A DNA stretch of 64,000 nucleotides. Source: an uncultured Kushneria sp. (GTDB taxonomy: Bacteria; Pseudomonadota; Gammaproteobacteria; Pseudomonadales; Halomonadaceae). The stretch lies in contig NZ_CANMFC010000008.1 in NCBI RefSeq assembly GCF_947497025.1, positions 1 to 64,000 of the forward strand. The letters are read 5' to 3'. Each line of letters opens with the position of its first letter. Position 1 is the stretch's first letter. Shown one piece after another: positions 51,434 through 59,839 of this stretch. The notes below the pieces were generated by a model. The model saw only the letters and a list, made by a program, of their open reading frames with translations. It ran no database searches and was not told the origin of the DNA. Position numbers and translations under genes: made by a program.

Positions 51434-52768
51434 TCAGGCCGGCCGGCCCGTTCCCATGGGGGAGGCTGGATCAGGATGCGCGGTGTCCACGTCCGGCACC
51501 ACCTGCGAGAGGTCTTCCTGGTGTTCGTGCTCGATCGCCCCCTGCACCAGTGCTTCGGTGACCACAAGCTCTGCGCCGACCACGGAATGCGGTGCGTTTG
51601 AATTGAAGGGCGCCACCGGCATCGGCGCCGGACGCTGACTGCGCCGCCACAGCAAAAAGACCGCCAGCACCACGCCAAGCCCCCCCATCGCCATGAACAG
51701 ACCACCATTGCCCAGACGCGACATGACCGGCGTAATCAGCGGTGGGCTGAAGGTGGCGCCCAGCTCATTGATCAGCAAAAGCCCCTGACTCATGCGCACC
51801 AGTGCGCCCGCCGGCGCCCGGTCGGCGGCATGGCTGATCGCTACCGGATAGAGGACGAAAACGCTGCCACCGATTAAAAAGAGCATGCCGGCCATCAGCA
51901 GGGGGGCATCACCGATCAGCAGCAGACCAAAACAGAGGGCGGACAGCGTTACGCTGGTCAGAATCAGCACCATCTGCCGGTCGTGGCGATCCGACCAGCG
52001 CCCGATGGGATATTGAAGCAGCATCCCGCCGAGAATCACGATCGCCATCATTCGGCCGACGTCCTGCAATTCAAGTCCGATGCGCTGCAGATACAGCGGC
52101 AAGAGGCTATAAACGGCCGAAATCAACAGCCCGGCCATGAAACAGCCCACTACACCGGTTGGTGTGACCGTGATCAACCGCCATGGGGAGAGCGGCTCGG
52201 CATGTTCAATCAAGGGTGATACCCGCGGGATCAGCCCCAGCGGCAGGATGGACAGCGCGGCCAGAATGGCGATGATCATGAACGCAGCCGTGTCGTCACC
52301 GATATCGGCGATGCCCAGCAGCAGCTGGCCGATCACCCCGGCGCCATACAGCGCGATCATGTAGAGCGCCAGCAAACGACCGCGCACCTTCGGGTCGGAG
52401 GCGCTTAAAAGCCAGCTCTCGATCACCAGATAGACGCCGAGCGTGGCCCAGCCGCATAAAAAGCGCATGACGAACCAGAATTCGGCGTTCACCCATAACC
52501 CTTGAGCCAGCACGGTCACCGCTACCAGCGCGCCAAAACAGGCATAGGCGCGAATATGGCCGATACGCAGCAAAATCCGGTCACTAAAGAGGGCCCCGAT
52601 CACCAGACCGCCATGAAAGGCGGCCGATATCCAGCCGATGGTGGTGGCGGATTCGCCGGCGGCGTCCAGACGCACCGTCACCAGCGACATCAGAAAACCA
52701 TTGCCGATACCAAAAATAAAAAGGCCGAGTAATGGCGCAAGGGCCATGGAGAACAGCTGGCGTGACAT
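51434..52768 (-). CDS. MFS transporter (YcaD-like)
   Basis: 444 aa, 12 spans plus a C-terminal cytoplasmic tail. MSRQLFSMALAPLLGLFIFGIGNGFLMSLVTVRLD, SDRILLRIGHIRAY (motif A), VMRFLCGWATLGVYLVIESWLL, and a second-half motif PIGRWSDRHDRQMVL. It resembles the YcaD group with unknown substrate. ATG at 52768 fits the family start; the frame upstream is open but unrelated. The tail (AELVVTEALVQGAIEHEHQED) is typical of the group. Confidence 0.88.
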   Translation of the reverse strand: MSRQLFSMALAPLLGLFIFGIGNGFLMSLVTVRLDAAGESATTIGWISAAFHGGLVIGALFSDRILLRIGHIRAYACFGALVAVTVLAQGLWVNAEFWFVMRFLCGWATLGVYLVIESWLLSASDPKVRGRLLALYMIALYGAGVIGQLLLGIADIGDDTAAFMIIAILAALSILPLGLIPRVSPLIEHAEPLSPWRLITVTPTGVVGCFMAGLLISAVYSLLPLYLQRIGLELQDVGRMMAIVILGGMLLQYPIGRWSDRHDRQMVLILTSVTLSALCFGLLLIGDAPLLMAGMLFLIGGSVFVLYPVAISHAADRAPAGALVRMSQGLLLINELGATFSPPLITPVMSRLGNGGLFMAMGGLGVVLAVFLLWRRSQRPAPMPVAPFNSNAPHSVVGAELVVTEALVQGAIEHEHQEDLSQVVPDVDTAHPDPASPMGTGRPA

Positions 52769-52922
52769 GAGGTGTCTTGATCCTGATGGGCGTCGGCGGG
52801 CAGAGGAGCCGCCGGGTCTTTCGAAAGCAGGACCTTCGACCGGGCGGTCGAAAGCGAGCGCACTATACGCCGGGCTTTTGAGAAAAAGAAGCGAAATCAA
52901 CGCTCCAGCAGTGCTGAAAGTG

Positions 52923-54161
52923 CTAGTCGCGACCGTCGATCTGTTGTGCGCCCTGGCGGTGTTCGGCAGAGATCGCCCGCATCGCCACACAGGCCGCACC
53001 AAGCCCTGCCGCCGCGGCTACCAACATCGCCCAGCGCGGGCCGGCGTGATCGGCGATGGCGCCCACGATGGGGGCGCCGATCGGTGTGCCGCCCATGGTG
53101 ACCGCAATGCGCAGCGCCATCACGCGCCCGCGCATGGCCGGCGTCGTGGTGAGCTGCATCGTGGCGTTGGAGGCAGTCATGAAGGTCAGTGCCGAAAGCC
53201 CTGTCAGCATCAGCGCGATGGCAAAGAGCCAGACGCTGGGTGCCAGCGCGGCCAGCAGGCAGAACACGCCGAATGACAACGACGACACCAGCAAAAGACT
53301 CATGCGCGGCTGTTCACGCCGGGCGGCCAGCAGTGCTCCGATCACCGAGCCAATGGCCAGACAGGTGGTCAAAAGCCCGTACTGGTGGGCATCGCCGTGA
53401 AAGACACTGACCGACATGGTCGAGATAAAGACCGAAAAGTTGAACCCGAAGGTGCCGATCAAAAAGAGCATGATCAGCAGTGCGCTCAGATCAGGGCGAT
53501 GGCGCACGTAGCGAAAGCCCTCGGTCAGGCTGCCGCGGCGCTGCGTGGCTCGCTCCGTGATGTGCAGATCCTTGACGCGCAAAAGACACAGCGCGCCCAG
53601 TACCGCGGCAAAGGAGACCGCATTGATGATAAAGAGCCAGCCGGTACCTGCCGCCGCAATCAGCATGCCCGCCACGGCCGGGCCCACCATGCGCGCGGCG
53701 TTGAACGAGGTGGAGTTGAGCGCCACGGCGTTGGCCAGAAACTTCTCGCCGACCAGATCATTGACAAAGACCTGGCGCGCCGGGGCATCAAAGGCCGTCA
53801 CGCAGCCCAGCCCGAACGCAAAAAGATAGACCTGCCAGAGCGTCACGGCGCCGGTCAGGGTCAAAAGCCCCAGGCCCAGCGCCAGCAGACCCTGCAACGC
53901 CTGAGAGAGCATGATCAGGCGCCTGCGATCAAGGTAGTCCACGGCAAAGCCGGACAGCGGCAGCAGCAAAAGCTGCGGGCCGAACTGCAGTGCCATGGTA
54001 ATCCCCATGGCGCTGGCATCATTGGCCGTGAGCACCGTCAGCACCAGCCAGTCCTGGGCGATACGCTGCATCCAGGTGCCGATGTTGGACACCAGCGCAC
54101 CACCAAACCAGAGCCGGTAGTTGTAGACGCTCAGCGAGCGAAAAAGCCGGCGATCACGCAT
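52923..54161 (-). CDS. MFS transporter (DHA3/EntS-like)
   Basis: 412 aa, 12 spans. SLSVYNYRLWFGGALVSNIGTWMQRIAQDWLVL, GFAVDYLDRRRLIMLSQ (motif A), TAFDAPARQVFVNDLVG and SFNAARMVGPAVAG are typical of DHA3 drug/siderophore exporters. The substrate is unknown. It is 154 bp upstream of the YcaD-like gene on the same strand. Confidence 0.88.
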   Translation of the reverse strand: MRDRRLFRSLSVYNYRLWFGGALVSNIGTWMQRIAQDWLVLTVLTANDASAMGITMALQFGPQLLLLPLSGFAVDYLDRRRLIMLSQALQGLLALGLGLLTLTGAVTLWQVYLFAFGLGCVTAFDAPARQVFVNDLVGEKFLANAVALNSTSFNAARMVGPAVAGMLIAAAGTGWLFIINAVSFAAVLGALCLLRVKDLHITERATQRRGSLTEGFRYVRHRPDLSALLIMLFLIGTFGFNFSVFISTMSVSVFHGDAHQYGLLTTCLAIGSVIGALLAARREQPRMSLLLVSSLSFGVFCLLAALAPSVWLFAIALMLTGLSALTFMTASNATMQLTTTPAMRGRVMALRIAVTMGGTPIGAPIVGAIADHAGPRWAMLVAAAAGLGAACVAMRAISAEHRQGAQQIDGRD

Positions 54162-54710
54162 GGGACATCAGGCGTGCAGCATCATTGGGGGGCATTGAAA
54201 GGGTCATCGAAAAGCGATCGATCATGAAGAGATTGTCAGCGTCCATGCCAAAGCGAAGGGGGACCAGCGGCCTTCATCCGGCGTAGAACGCGCCGTGAAG
54301 GGGCCGGCAAAGTCATCAGTGTAGCGGGTTTTCGAGCTCGCCGACGGCCGGGCCTGCCGTCGGTCGGCCGGTGCAGAAGGCCATTATCGAGCCGAAAAGG
54401 GCAGAAGCCATTCCCCGGGCCTGCATGTCGCTGGCCAGCGTACGCCACCCGCTGTCTTCATTTTCAGGTATTGCCTGGCGCCGGCCCTTTTTGTCATTGT
54501 CCCGACAGGGCCCAAGCCTGATTCTGAAAAATGGCCACTGGCCTTATGCCAGACGGCCGGCACGCGTCTGGACACCTTCACGCAGGCCTGCATCGCTCAC
54601 CATTCAGGCATCGAAGTGTCAGGTCGCCTCCCTGTGAGGGTGGGGGCGATCGGGAGGGGTGTCTCTGATCATACCGGCCCCTGTCAGCGTGGTGTCATGG
54701 AGGAGAACTA
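54162..54710. other. Non-coding gap between MFS and YqaA genes
   Basis: About 550 bp. Several small open frames exist on both strands but none has family character or a good ribosome binding site. No repeats, terminators or RNA structure are convincing. It must contain promoters for the divergent genes on both sides. Confidence 0.5.
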
Positions 54711-55121
54711 CTGGATATCGGTCTGACCGGACTGTTCATTTCGGCCTTTTTATCGGCCACGCTATTGCCGCTGGGCTCGGAAGCCATACTGGCGTCGCTG
54801 CTGCTCGGGGGTGGCGCGCCGGTCACGCTGGTGATCATTGCCACAACCGGCAATGTACTGGGGTCGGTCGTGAGCTACGCCATGGGGTACTGGGCCAACC
54901 AGGGCTGGCTCAAGCGCCAGAAGCCCGGGCTCATGATCAGTGCCGAGCGGCGTTTTCGCCGCTACGGGCGCTGGTCGCTGCTGCTTTCCTGGGTGCCGAT
55001 CATCGGCGATCCGCTGACGTTGATCGCCGGCATATTGCGGGTCAATCTGCTCTGGTTTCTGGCGCTTGTCACGGTTGGCAAGGCGCTGCGCTATATCGTG
55101 TTGAGCATGCTGATCCTGTAG
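54711..55121 (+). CDS. yqaA: YqaA-like DedA/VTT-family membrane protein (CTG start)
   Basis: 136 aa. LFISAFLSATLLPLGSEAILASLLLGGG, GNVLGSVVSYAMGYWAN, RRFRRYGRWSLLLSWVPIIGDPLTLIAGIL and VGKALRYIVL align along the whole length with the YqaA branch of DedA proteins (about 140 aa). No ATG, GTG or TTG exists between the in-frame stop (54666) and residue 19, where the only TTG (54765) would cut into the first helix. CTG at 54711 has GGAGGAG 5 nt upstream and gives the family N-terminus, so a rare CTG start is likely. Confidence 0.8.
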   Translation: MDIGLTGLFISAFLSATLLPLGSEAILASLLLGGGAPVTLVIIATTGNVLGSVVSYAMGYWANQGWLKRQKPGLMISAERRFRRYGRWSLLLSWVPIIGDPLTLIAGILRVNLLWFLALVTVGKALRYIVLSMLIL

Positions 55122-55217
55122 GCCCGGGCGTCTGCCCGGCGATACCGGCCCTGAAAACGGGCCGGCATCGGAGCAGGCGCTGGCGGGAAAGTCGCGCTGC
55201 TGGCATACACGCCCTGA

Positions 55218-56105
55218 TTACGCGCTGCCGTGCGCCTCACCCTGACCGATCTGATCCAGTACGGCCAGCTCCGCGTGGGGAAGCAGCAGATTGGCAGCAT
55301 CCAGGTTCTCTTCAAGATGCGAAAGCGACGCGGTGCCCGGAATCAATAAAATATTGGGCGAGCGCTGCAGCAGCCAGGCCAGCGCAACCTGCATCGGGGT
55401 GGCCTCGATGCGCGCGGCCACTTCATCAAGGGCGTCTGATTGAAGCGGCGTGAAGCCGCCGAGCGGGAAGAAGGGCACGTAGGGAATGTTCTGCGTGGCC
55501 AGCTCGTCGATCAGCGCGTCGTCCAGACGCCGGGCCAGGTTGTACTGATTCTGCACGCAGGCCACCTCACCGCTCTTTTGTGCCTCGCGCACCTGAGTGG
55601 CAGTGACATTGCTCAGTCCCAGATGGCGGATCAGCCCGCGCTCCTTTAACTCGAGCAGGGTGGTCCAGGGACCTTCCAGCGAGCCTTCTGCCGGGCCGTG
55701 CGTATCGATCATGCTGCGCAGGTTGACCACATCCAGTGCCTCAAGACCCAGATGGCGCAGGTTGTCTTCCACGGCTCGGGTCAGCTCCTCGGGGGAAAGC
55801 GCCGGCAGCCAGCCGCCTTTTTCGTCTCGTCGGGCGCTGACCTTGGTCACGATGTGCAACTGATCCGGGTACGGGTGCAGGGCCTCGCGGATCAGCTGAT
55901 TCGTGACGTGCGGGCCGTAGAAATCGGAGGTGTCGATATGATCAACACCTGCTTCGATGGCCGCCTGCAACACGCGACGGGCCATGGCCGGGTCCTTTGG
56001 CGGCCCGAAAACACCGGGACCGGCCAGCTGCATGGCGCCATACCCCATTCGACAGACCTGCCAGGCGCCCAGCGTATAGCGGCCTGCGGCACTGATATTG
56101 ATCAT
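55218..56105 (-). CDS. Aldo/keto reductase
   Basis: 295 aa. MGYGAMQLAG, GVDHIDTSDFYGPH (catalytic Asp and Tyr), IVTKVSARR (Lys), then RHLGLSNVTATQV, VACVQNQYNLARR and LIPGTASLSHLEENL (NADPH phosphate loop). It reduces aldehydes or ketones with NADPH; the substrate is unknown. ATG at 56105 has AGGAG 7 nt upstream. Divergent from an SDR gene, with about 137 bp between. Confidence 0.92.
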   Translation of the reverse strand: MINISAAGRYTLGAWQVCRMGYGAMQLAGPGVFGPPKDPAMARRVLQAAIEAGVDHIDTSDFYGPHVTNQLIREALHPYPDQLHIVTKVSARRDEKGGWLPALSPEELTRAVEDNLRHLGLEALDVVNLRSMIDTHGPAEGSLEGPWTTLLELKERGLIRHLGLSNVTATQVREAQKSGEVACVQNQYNLARRLDDALIDELATQNIPYVPFFPLGGFTPLQSDALDEVAARIEATPMQVALAWLLQRSPNILLIPGTASLSHLEENLDAANLLLPHAELAVLDQIGQGEAHGSA

Positions 56106-56242
56106 GCGACTTCTCCTCGACATGGATGACCGAAAAGCCTGTCAGGGCGGGACAGGCTATGGTCAGTGTAGTCCTGACCGTTGCAGTGGCGTGTACTGCA
56201 ATGCCGAGCAAGAGAAGTTCACCCCGGACATGGAGCAGACTC

Positions 56243-56980
56243 ATGAGCAAGCAGCAAAAGGTGGCCATTGTCACCGGTGCATCCCGCGGTATTGGCCGTG
56301 CCATTGCGCTGAAGCTGGCGGAGGGCAACTTTACCGTCATCGTCAATTACGCCGGCAGCGCCGAGAAGGCTCAGGCAGTGGTCACCGACATCGAAACGGC
56401 CGGCGGGCGGGCACAGGCTGTTCAGGCTGATATCAGCGACGCCGCGGCGGTCGAGAGACTCTTTGCCACCACGCTTGAAAGGTTCGGACGTCTCGATGTG
56501 GTCGTTCACAATGCCGGCATCATGGAGATGGGTCACATCACGACCGACAGCCTGGACGTGCTCGATCGCGCGCTGTCAGTCAATCTGCGCGGCAGCTGGC
56601 TGGTGATGGCAAAAGCCGCTGAAGTGCTGGAACAGGGCGGTCGAATCATCGCGCTGTCATCAAGTGTGCTGGCGAAATCCTTTCCGGGCTACGGGGCCTA
56701 TATCGCCAGCAAGGCAGGCGTCGAGGGGTTGGTAAAGGTGCTGGCCAATGAGCTGCGCGGACGTGAGATCACGGTCAACGCCGTGGCGCCAGGGCCGGTC
56801 GCCACCGAGCTCTTTTTCGAAGGCAAGAGTGAGGAGCAGGTGGCCCATATTGCCGGCATGGCGCCGCTTGAGCGGCTGGGCCAGCCCGAGGAGATTGCTG
56901 GCACCGTCGCCTTTCTGGTCGGTCCTGATGGCGGCTGGGTCAACGCCCAGATACTGCGTGCCAACGGAGGGTTTGCCTGA
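56243..56980 (+). CDS. SDR-family oxidoreductase
   Basis: 245 aa. Classical SDR: VAIVTGASRGIGRAIALKLA cofactor motif, HNAGIME, catalytic Ser in IALSSSVLA and YIASK (Tyr/Lys), NAVAPGPVATELF, and C-terminal GGWVNAQILRANGGFA. It prefers NADP(H) by the Arg/Ser after the glycine motif. It resembles FabG-like 3-oxoacyl or sugar reductases without a firm substrate. ATG at 56243 with GGAG upstream. Confidence 0.93.
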   Translation: MSKQQKVAIVTGASRGIGRAIALKLAEGNFTVIVNYAGSAEKAQAVVTDIETAGGRAQAVQADISDAAAVERLFATTLERFGRLDVVVHNAGIMEMGHITTDSLDVLDRALSVNLRGSWLVMAKAAEVLEQGGRIIALSSSVLAKSFPGYGAYIASKAGVEGLVKVLANELRGREITVNAVAPGPVATELFFEGKSEEQVAHIAGMAPLERLGQPEEIAGTVAFLVGPDGGWVNAQILRANGGFA

Positions 56981-57030
56981 GGCGGGGGTTTGAGGTGCCT
57001 TTATGTTGTTGGATATCGTCCACTCGATCA

Positions 57031-57156
57031 ATGGTCGCCGGCTCCAGTGAAGCCGTGGTGGATATCTTCCGCGTCGATGACGGTAAAGTCATCGAGCACC
57101 GGGATGTGGTCCATGCAGTACCGGAAGCATCCGCCAACGACAACCCCATGTTTTAA
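57031..57156 (+). pseudogene. 3' remnant of a SnoaL-like (COG4922) gene
   Basis: 41 codons from 57031 read MVAGSSEAVVDIFRVDDGKV, IEHRDVVHAVPEASANDNPM and F. This is the C-terminal end of SnoaL-like/NTF2-fold proteins (which usually end DIFR..GKI.EHWDV..P.P...ANDN.MF). The first about 80 residues are missing. No ribosome binding site; the GTG-less region before it holds a short frame VHSINGRR that may be another relic. It lies between two SDR genes. Confidence 0.68.
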
Positions 57157-57196
57157 ATCAAATACGCCTTGAATAGAACGACCATGGAGAGAGGAT

Positions 57197-57922
57197 ATGA
57201 GCCATAACGCAACCGTTGAACCCTTCTGGCACCGCGCTCTGGTCGTGGGCGCCTCCCGCGGGATCGGACTGGGACTGGTACGGGGGATGCTCGCACGCGG
57301 CTGGCAGGTCACAGCCACGGTACGTAATACCACGCGCCTGCCGCAGGCGCTCTCGGCGCTGCAGAAACAGTACGGTGCAGCACTTGAAATGATCGAGCTT
57401 GATCTCGCCCAATCGTCCCGCCCCGGTGAGCTGGCTGCAGCGTTCGGGACAGGCACATTGAATCTGCTGGTGATCTCGGCCGGTATCATGGGGCCGGACC
57501 ATCAGCGCGCCGAGCAGGCGAGTCCGGAGGAAGTCGGTGAGCTTTTCGATCTCAACGCCATGGCGCCGCTGCGCCTGGCCCGCGCGCTGCTGCCGGCCAT
57601 GGCCCCCGAGGGTGTGATCGGCTTTCTGAGCTCGCGCATGGGCAGCGTGTCGCTCAATGAATCAGGCGATCGTGAGCTTTATCGGGCCAGCAAGGCGGCG
57701 CTCAACAGCCTGTCACGCGGGTTTGCCATCAATGAGGCCATACCGGCGGGTGTGGGCGTGCTCAACCTGCATCCGGGCTGGGTGCAGACCGACATGGGCG
57801 GTGAGGATGCCCCGGTGACGGTCGAGCAGAGCGTGACGGGGCTTGTGAACGTGCTGGAAGCCGCGCTGGGGCAGGTCGAGCAGCGCTTCGTGGATTTTGA
57901 AGGGCAGACGCTTGCCTGGTAA
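57197..57922 (+). CDS. SDR-family oxidoreductase
   Basis: 241 aa. ALVVGASRGIGLGLVRGMLARGW cofactor motif, LLVISAGIMG, Ser in GFLSSRMGSVS, the catalytic YRASK (Tyr and Lys present), and NLHPGWVQTDMGG. The YRASK and HPGWVQTDMGG pattern matches the C-factor/CsgA-like SDR group. Start ATG at 57197 with AGAGGAT upstream. Downstream of a SnoaL remnant and another SDR. Confidence 0.9.
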   Translation: MSHNATVEPFWHRALVVGASRGIGLGLVRGMLARGWQVTATVRNTTRLPQALSALQKQYGAALEMIELDLAQSSRPGELAAAFGTGTLNLLVISAGIMGPDHQRAEQASPEEVGELFDLNAMAPLRLARALLPAMAPEGVIGFLSSRMGSVSLNESGDRELYRASKAALNSLSRGFAINEAIPAGVGVLNLHPGWVQTDMGGEDAPVTVEQSVTGLVNVLEAALGQVEQRFVDFEGQTLAW

Positions 57923-58050
57923 CACACCGCTCATGCGCGTGAGATCGATGGGGCACGGGATTCAGGGTCGATGCCTTTTCGTTAACAGGCTATCTTTTCT
58001 CCTGACGCCGGGTGTCAGACACCCACATGCAAGCGACAAGGAAATGACTC

Positions 58051-58917
58051 ATGAGTGATCAGGAATATACGCCGCCGAAAGTCTGGGAACCGAAGGAAAG
58101 CGGTGGCAAGTTTGCCAGTATCAATCGTCCGGTCGCCGGGCCCACGCATGACAAGACACTGTCGGTCGGCAAGCATCCTTTTCAGCTCTATTCGCTGGCC
58201 ACACCCAACGGCGTGAAAGCCTCCATCATGCTTGAGGAGCTGCTGGCGCTCGGTCATGAGGGGGCCGAATACGATGCGTGGCTGATCAACATTGGCGAAG
58301 GCGATCAGTTCGGCAGCGGCTTTGTCGAACTCAACCCCAACTCCAAGATTCCGGCACTGGCCGACCACACCAGCGAACCGCCCACGCGGGTGTTCGAGTC
58401 CGGCTCGATTCTTTTGTATCTGGCCGAGAAGTTTGGCGAGCTGCTGCCGAGTGAGCACGTCGCTCGCACTGAAACCATGAACTGGTTGTTCTGGCAAATG
58501 GGCAGCGCGCCCTTCCTGGGGGGCGGTTTCGGGCACTTTTATGCCTATGCGCCGGTGAAGCTCGAATACCCGATCGACCGTTACACCATGGAAGCCAAGC
58601 GTCAGCTTGATGTGCTTGACCGCCATCTGGCTGATAACGCTTACATGGCCGGCAGTGAGTACACCATTGCCGATATCGCCATCTGGTCCTGGTATGGCCA
58701 GCTGGTGCTGGGCCGTTTGTATGATGCTGCCGAGTTCCTGCAGGTGGAAAGCTATGAGCACGTCGTGCGCTGGGCGAAAGAGATCGACGCTCGTCCGGCG
58801 GTACAGCGTGGCCGCATGGTCAATCGCACCTTTGGTGAGCCGGACACCCAGCTCCACGAACGCCACGATGCCAGCGACTTCGATACGAAGACGCAGGACA
58901 AAATCGGTCAGAGCTGA
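58051..58917 (+). CDS. yghU: Glutathione S-transferase-like disulfide reductase (YghU type)
   Basis: 288 aa. N-terminal arm typical of YghU/YfcG (YTPPKVWEPKESGGKFASINRPVAGPTHDK), thioredoxin fold with LYSLATPNGVKASIMLEEL, NPNSKIPALADH, the GSH motif VFESGSILLYLAE, and C-terminal helices with YTIADIAIWSWYG. YghU proteins bind two glutathiones and act as disulfide-bond reductases. ATG at 58051 with AAGGAA upstream. Followed by an intrinsic terminator. Confidence 0.93.
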   Translation: MSDQEYTPPKVWEPKESGGKFASINRPVAGPTHDKTLSVGKHPFQLYSLATPNGVKASIMLEELLALGHEGAEYDAWLINIGEGDQFGSGFVELNPNSKIPALADHTSEPPTRVFESGSILLYLAEKFGELLPSEHVARTETMNWLFWQMGSAPFLGGGFGHFYAYAPVKLEYPIDRYTMEAKRQLDVLDRHLADNAYMAGSEYTIADIAIWSWYGQLVLGRLYDAAEFLQVESYEHVVRWAKEIDARPAVQRGRMVNRTFGEPDTQLHERHDASDFDTKTQDKIGQS

Positions 58918-58940
58918 TTTTTACCAGGGTCAGAAAGTGA

Positions 58941-58965
58941 AAAGCCCGGCGCCGAGCCGGGCTTT
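58941..58965 (+). terminator. Intrinsic terminator after yghU
   Basis: AAAGCCCGGC / GCCGGGCTTT 10-bp stem with a GCCGA loop and a T5 tail, 24 nt after the stop. Confidence 0.93.
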
Positions 58966-58990
58966 TTGCTGTCCGGCTCGGTTGATGACG

Positions 58991-59667
58991 TTACTGCGAT
59001 AATGATGGCGCCGAAAGTCGGGCACTGAAGTGGTCGATCAGCACCCGAAGTCTGGAGGTGAGATAGCGGTTTGACGGCCAGAGCATATGAAAGGTGCCAC
59101 TGCGTCCTGTCTGGTCCGGCAGGACGCGCTCGAGCTTTCCTGCCACAAGCGCATCGTGAATGGCGAAATCGGGCAGGCAGGCCGCACGGACCACTGCATC
59201 AAATTTCTCATCGATGAGGTCGACCACACGGTCGTTGAAGTCCAGATCAAGGGTGATCTCCGGATAAAGACGAGTGAAGTCGCTGAGAATGGGGAGCATG
59301 AGGGCACGTGCATTGGGAAGGCTCAGGCGCAGGTGGCCTTTGGGCCTGTGCTGATGGGCCGTCAGCTCGTGCTGAAGTGAGGCCACATCATCAAGATGGG
59401 CCTGTGCTGATGGGCCGTCAGCTCGTGCTGAAGTGAGGCCACATCATCAAGAATGTTTCGGCTGCGGGTCAGGAAGTACCGGCCTTCCTCGGTGAGCGTC
59501 ATGCTGCGCGTACTGCGATACAGCAGTTGCACCCCCAGTTGAGCTTCCAGCCTTGAAATACTCTTGCCTACCGCAGAGGCGGAAACTCCCAGTTGACGGG
59601 CCGCCTGGGTAAAGCTCAGTGACTCTGCAACGTGAAGAAAAATGTTCATGCTGTGAAGGCCGTGCAT
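58991..59667 (-). pseudogene. LysR-type regulator, broken by a 56-bp duplication and an internal deletion
   Basis: The N-terminal HTH is intact (MNIFLHVAESLSFTQAARQLGVSASAVGKSISRLE). The frame is then disrupted inside LQHELTAHQHRP, where a 56-bp unit is repeated in tandem (56 is not a multiple of 3). Removing one copy joins it to KGHLRLSLPNARALMLPILSDF and the effector domain. The effector domain is also short: RAACLPD runs straight into FAIHDALVAGKLERVLPD, so about 90 residues are missing relative to a 300-aa LysR. Both lesions suggest loss of function. It is divergent from an MFS gene it probably once controlled. Confidence 0.85.
59341..59452 (-). repeat. Perfect tandem duplication, 2 x 56 bp
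   Basis: 59341-59396 and 59397-59452 are identical (starts TGGGCCTGTGCTGATGGG, ends CATCATCAAGA). It lies inside the LysR gene and causes its frameshift. Exact identity suggests a recent event, or an assembly artefact. Confidence 0.95.
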
Positions 59668-59839
59668 CGATGCTGTCCGAAGTCAGAGGGATTGCGGACA
59701 AAAATGTCTTATGTGTTCGGCCTCATGACCACATTGTCTGTCCCAGCAGGCATCTGTAGGGTCTCCGACTCTTGATAGTCGAAGGTTAATGTCATGATAC
59801 GCAGGATGTTTTTGAATCAATCGGATAGCTGTCGCCTCC

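Noticed and set aside
54162-54710. Small open frames on both strands
   Set aside because: No ribosome binding sites or family features; treated as intergenic.
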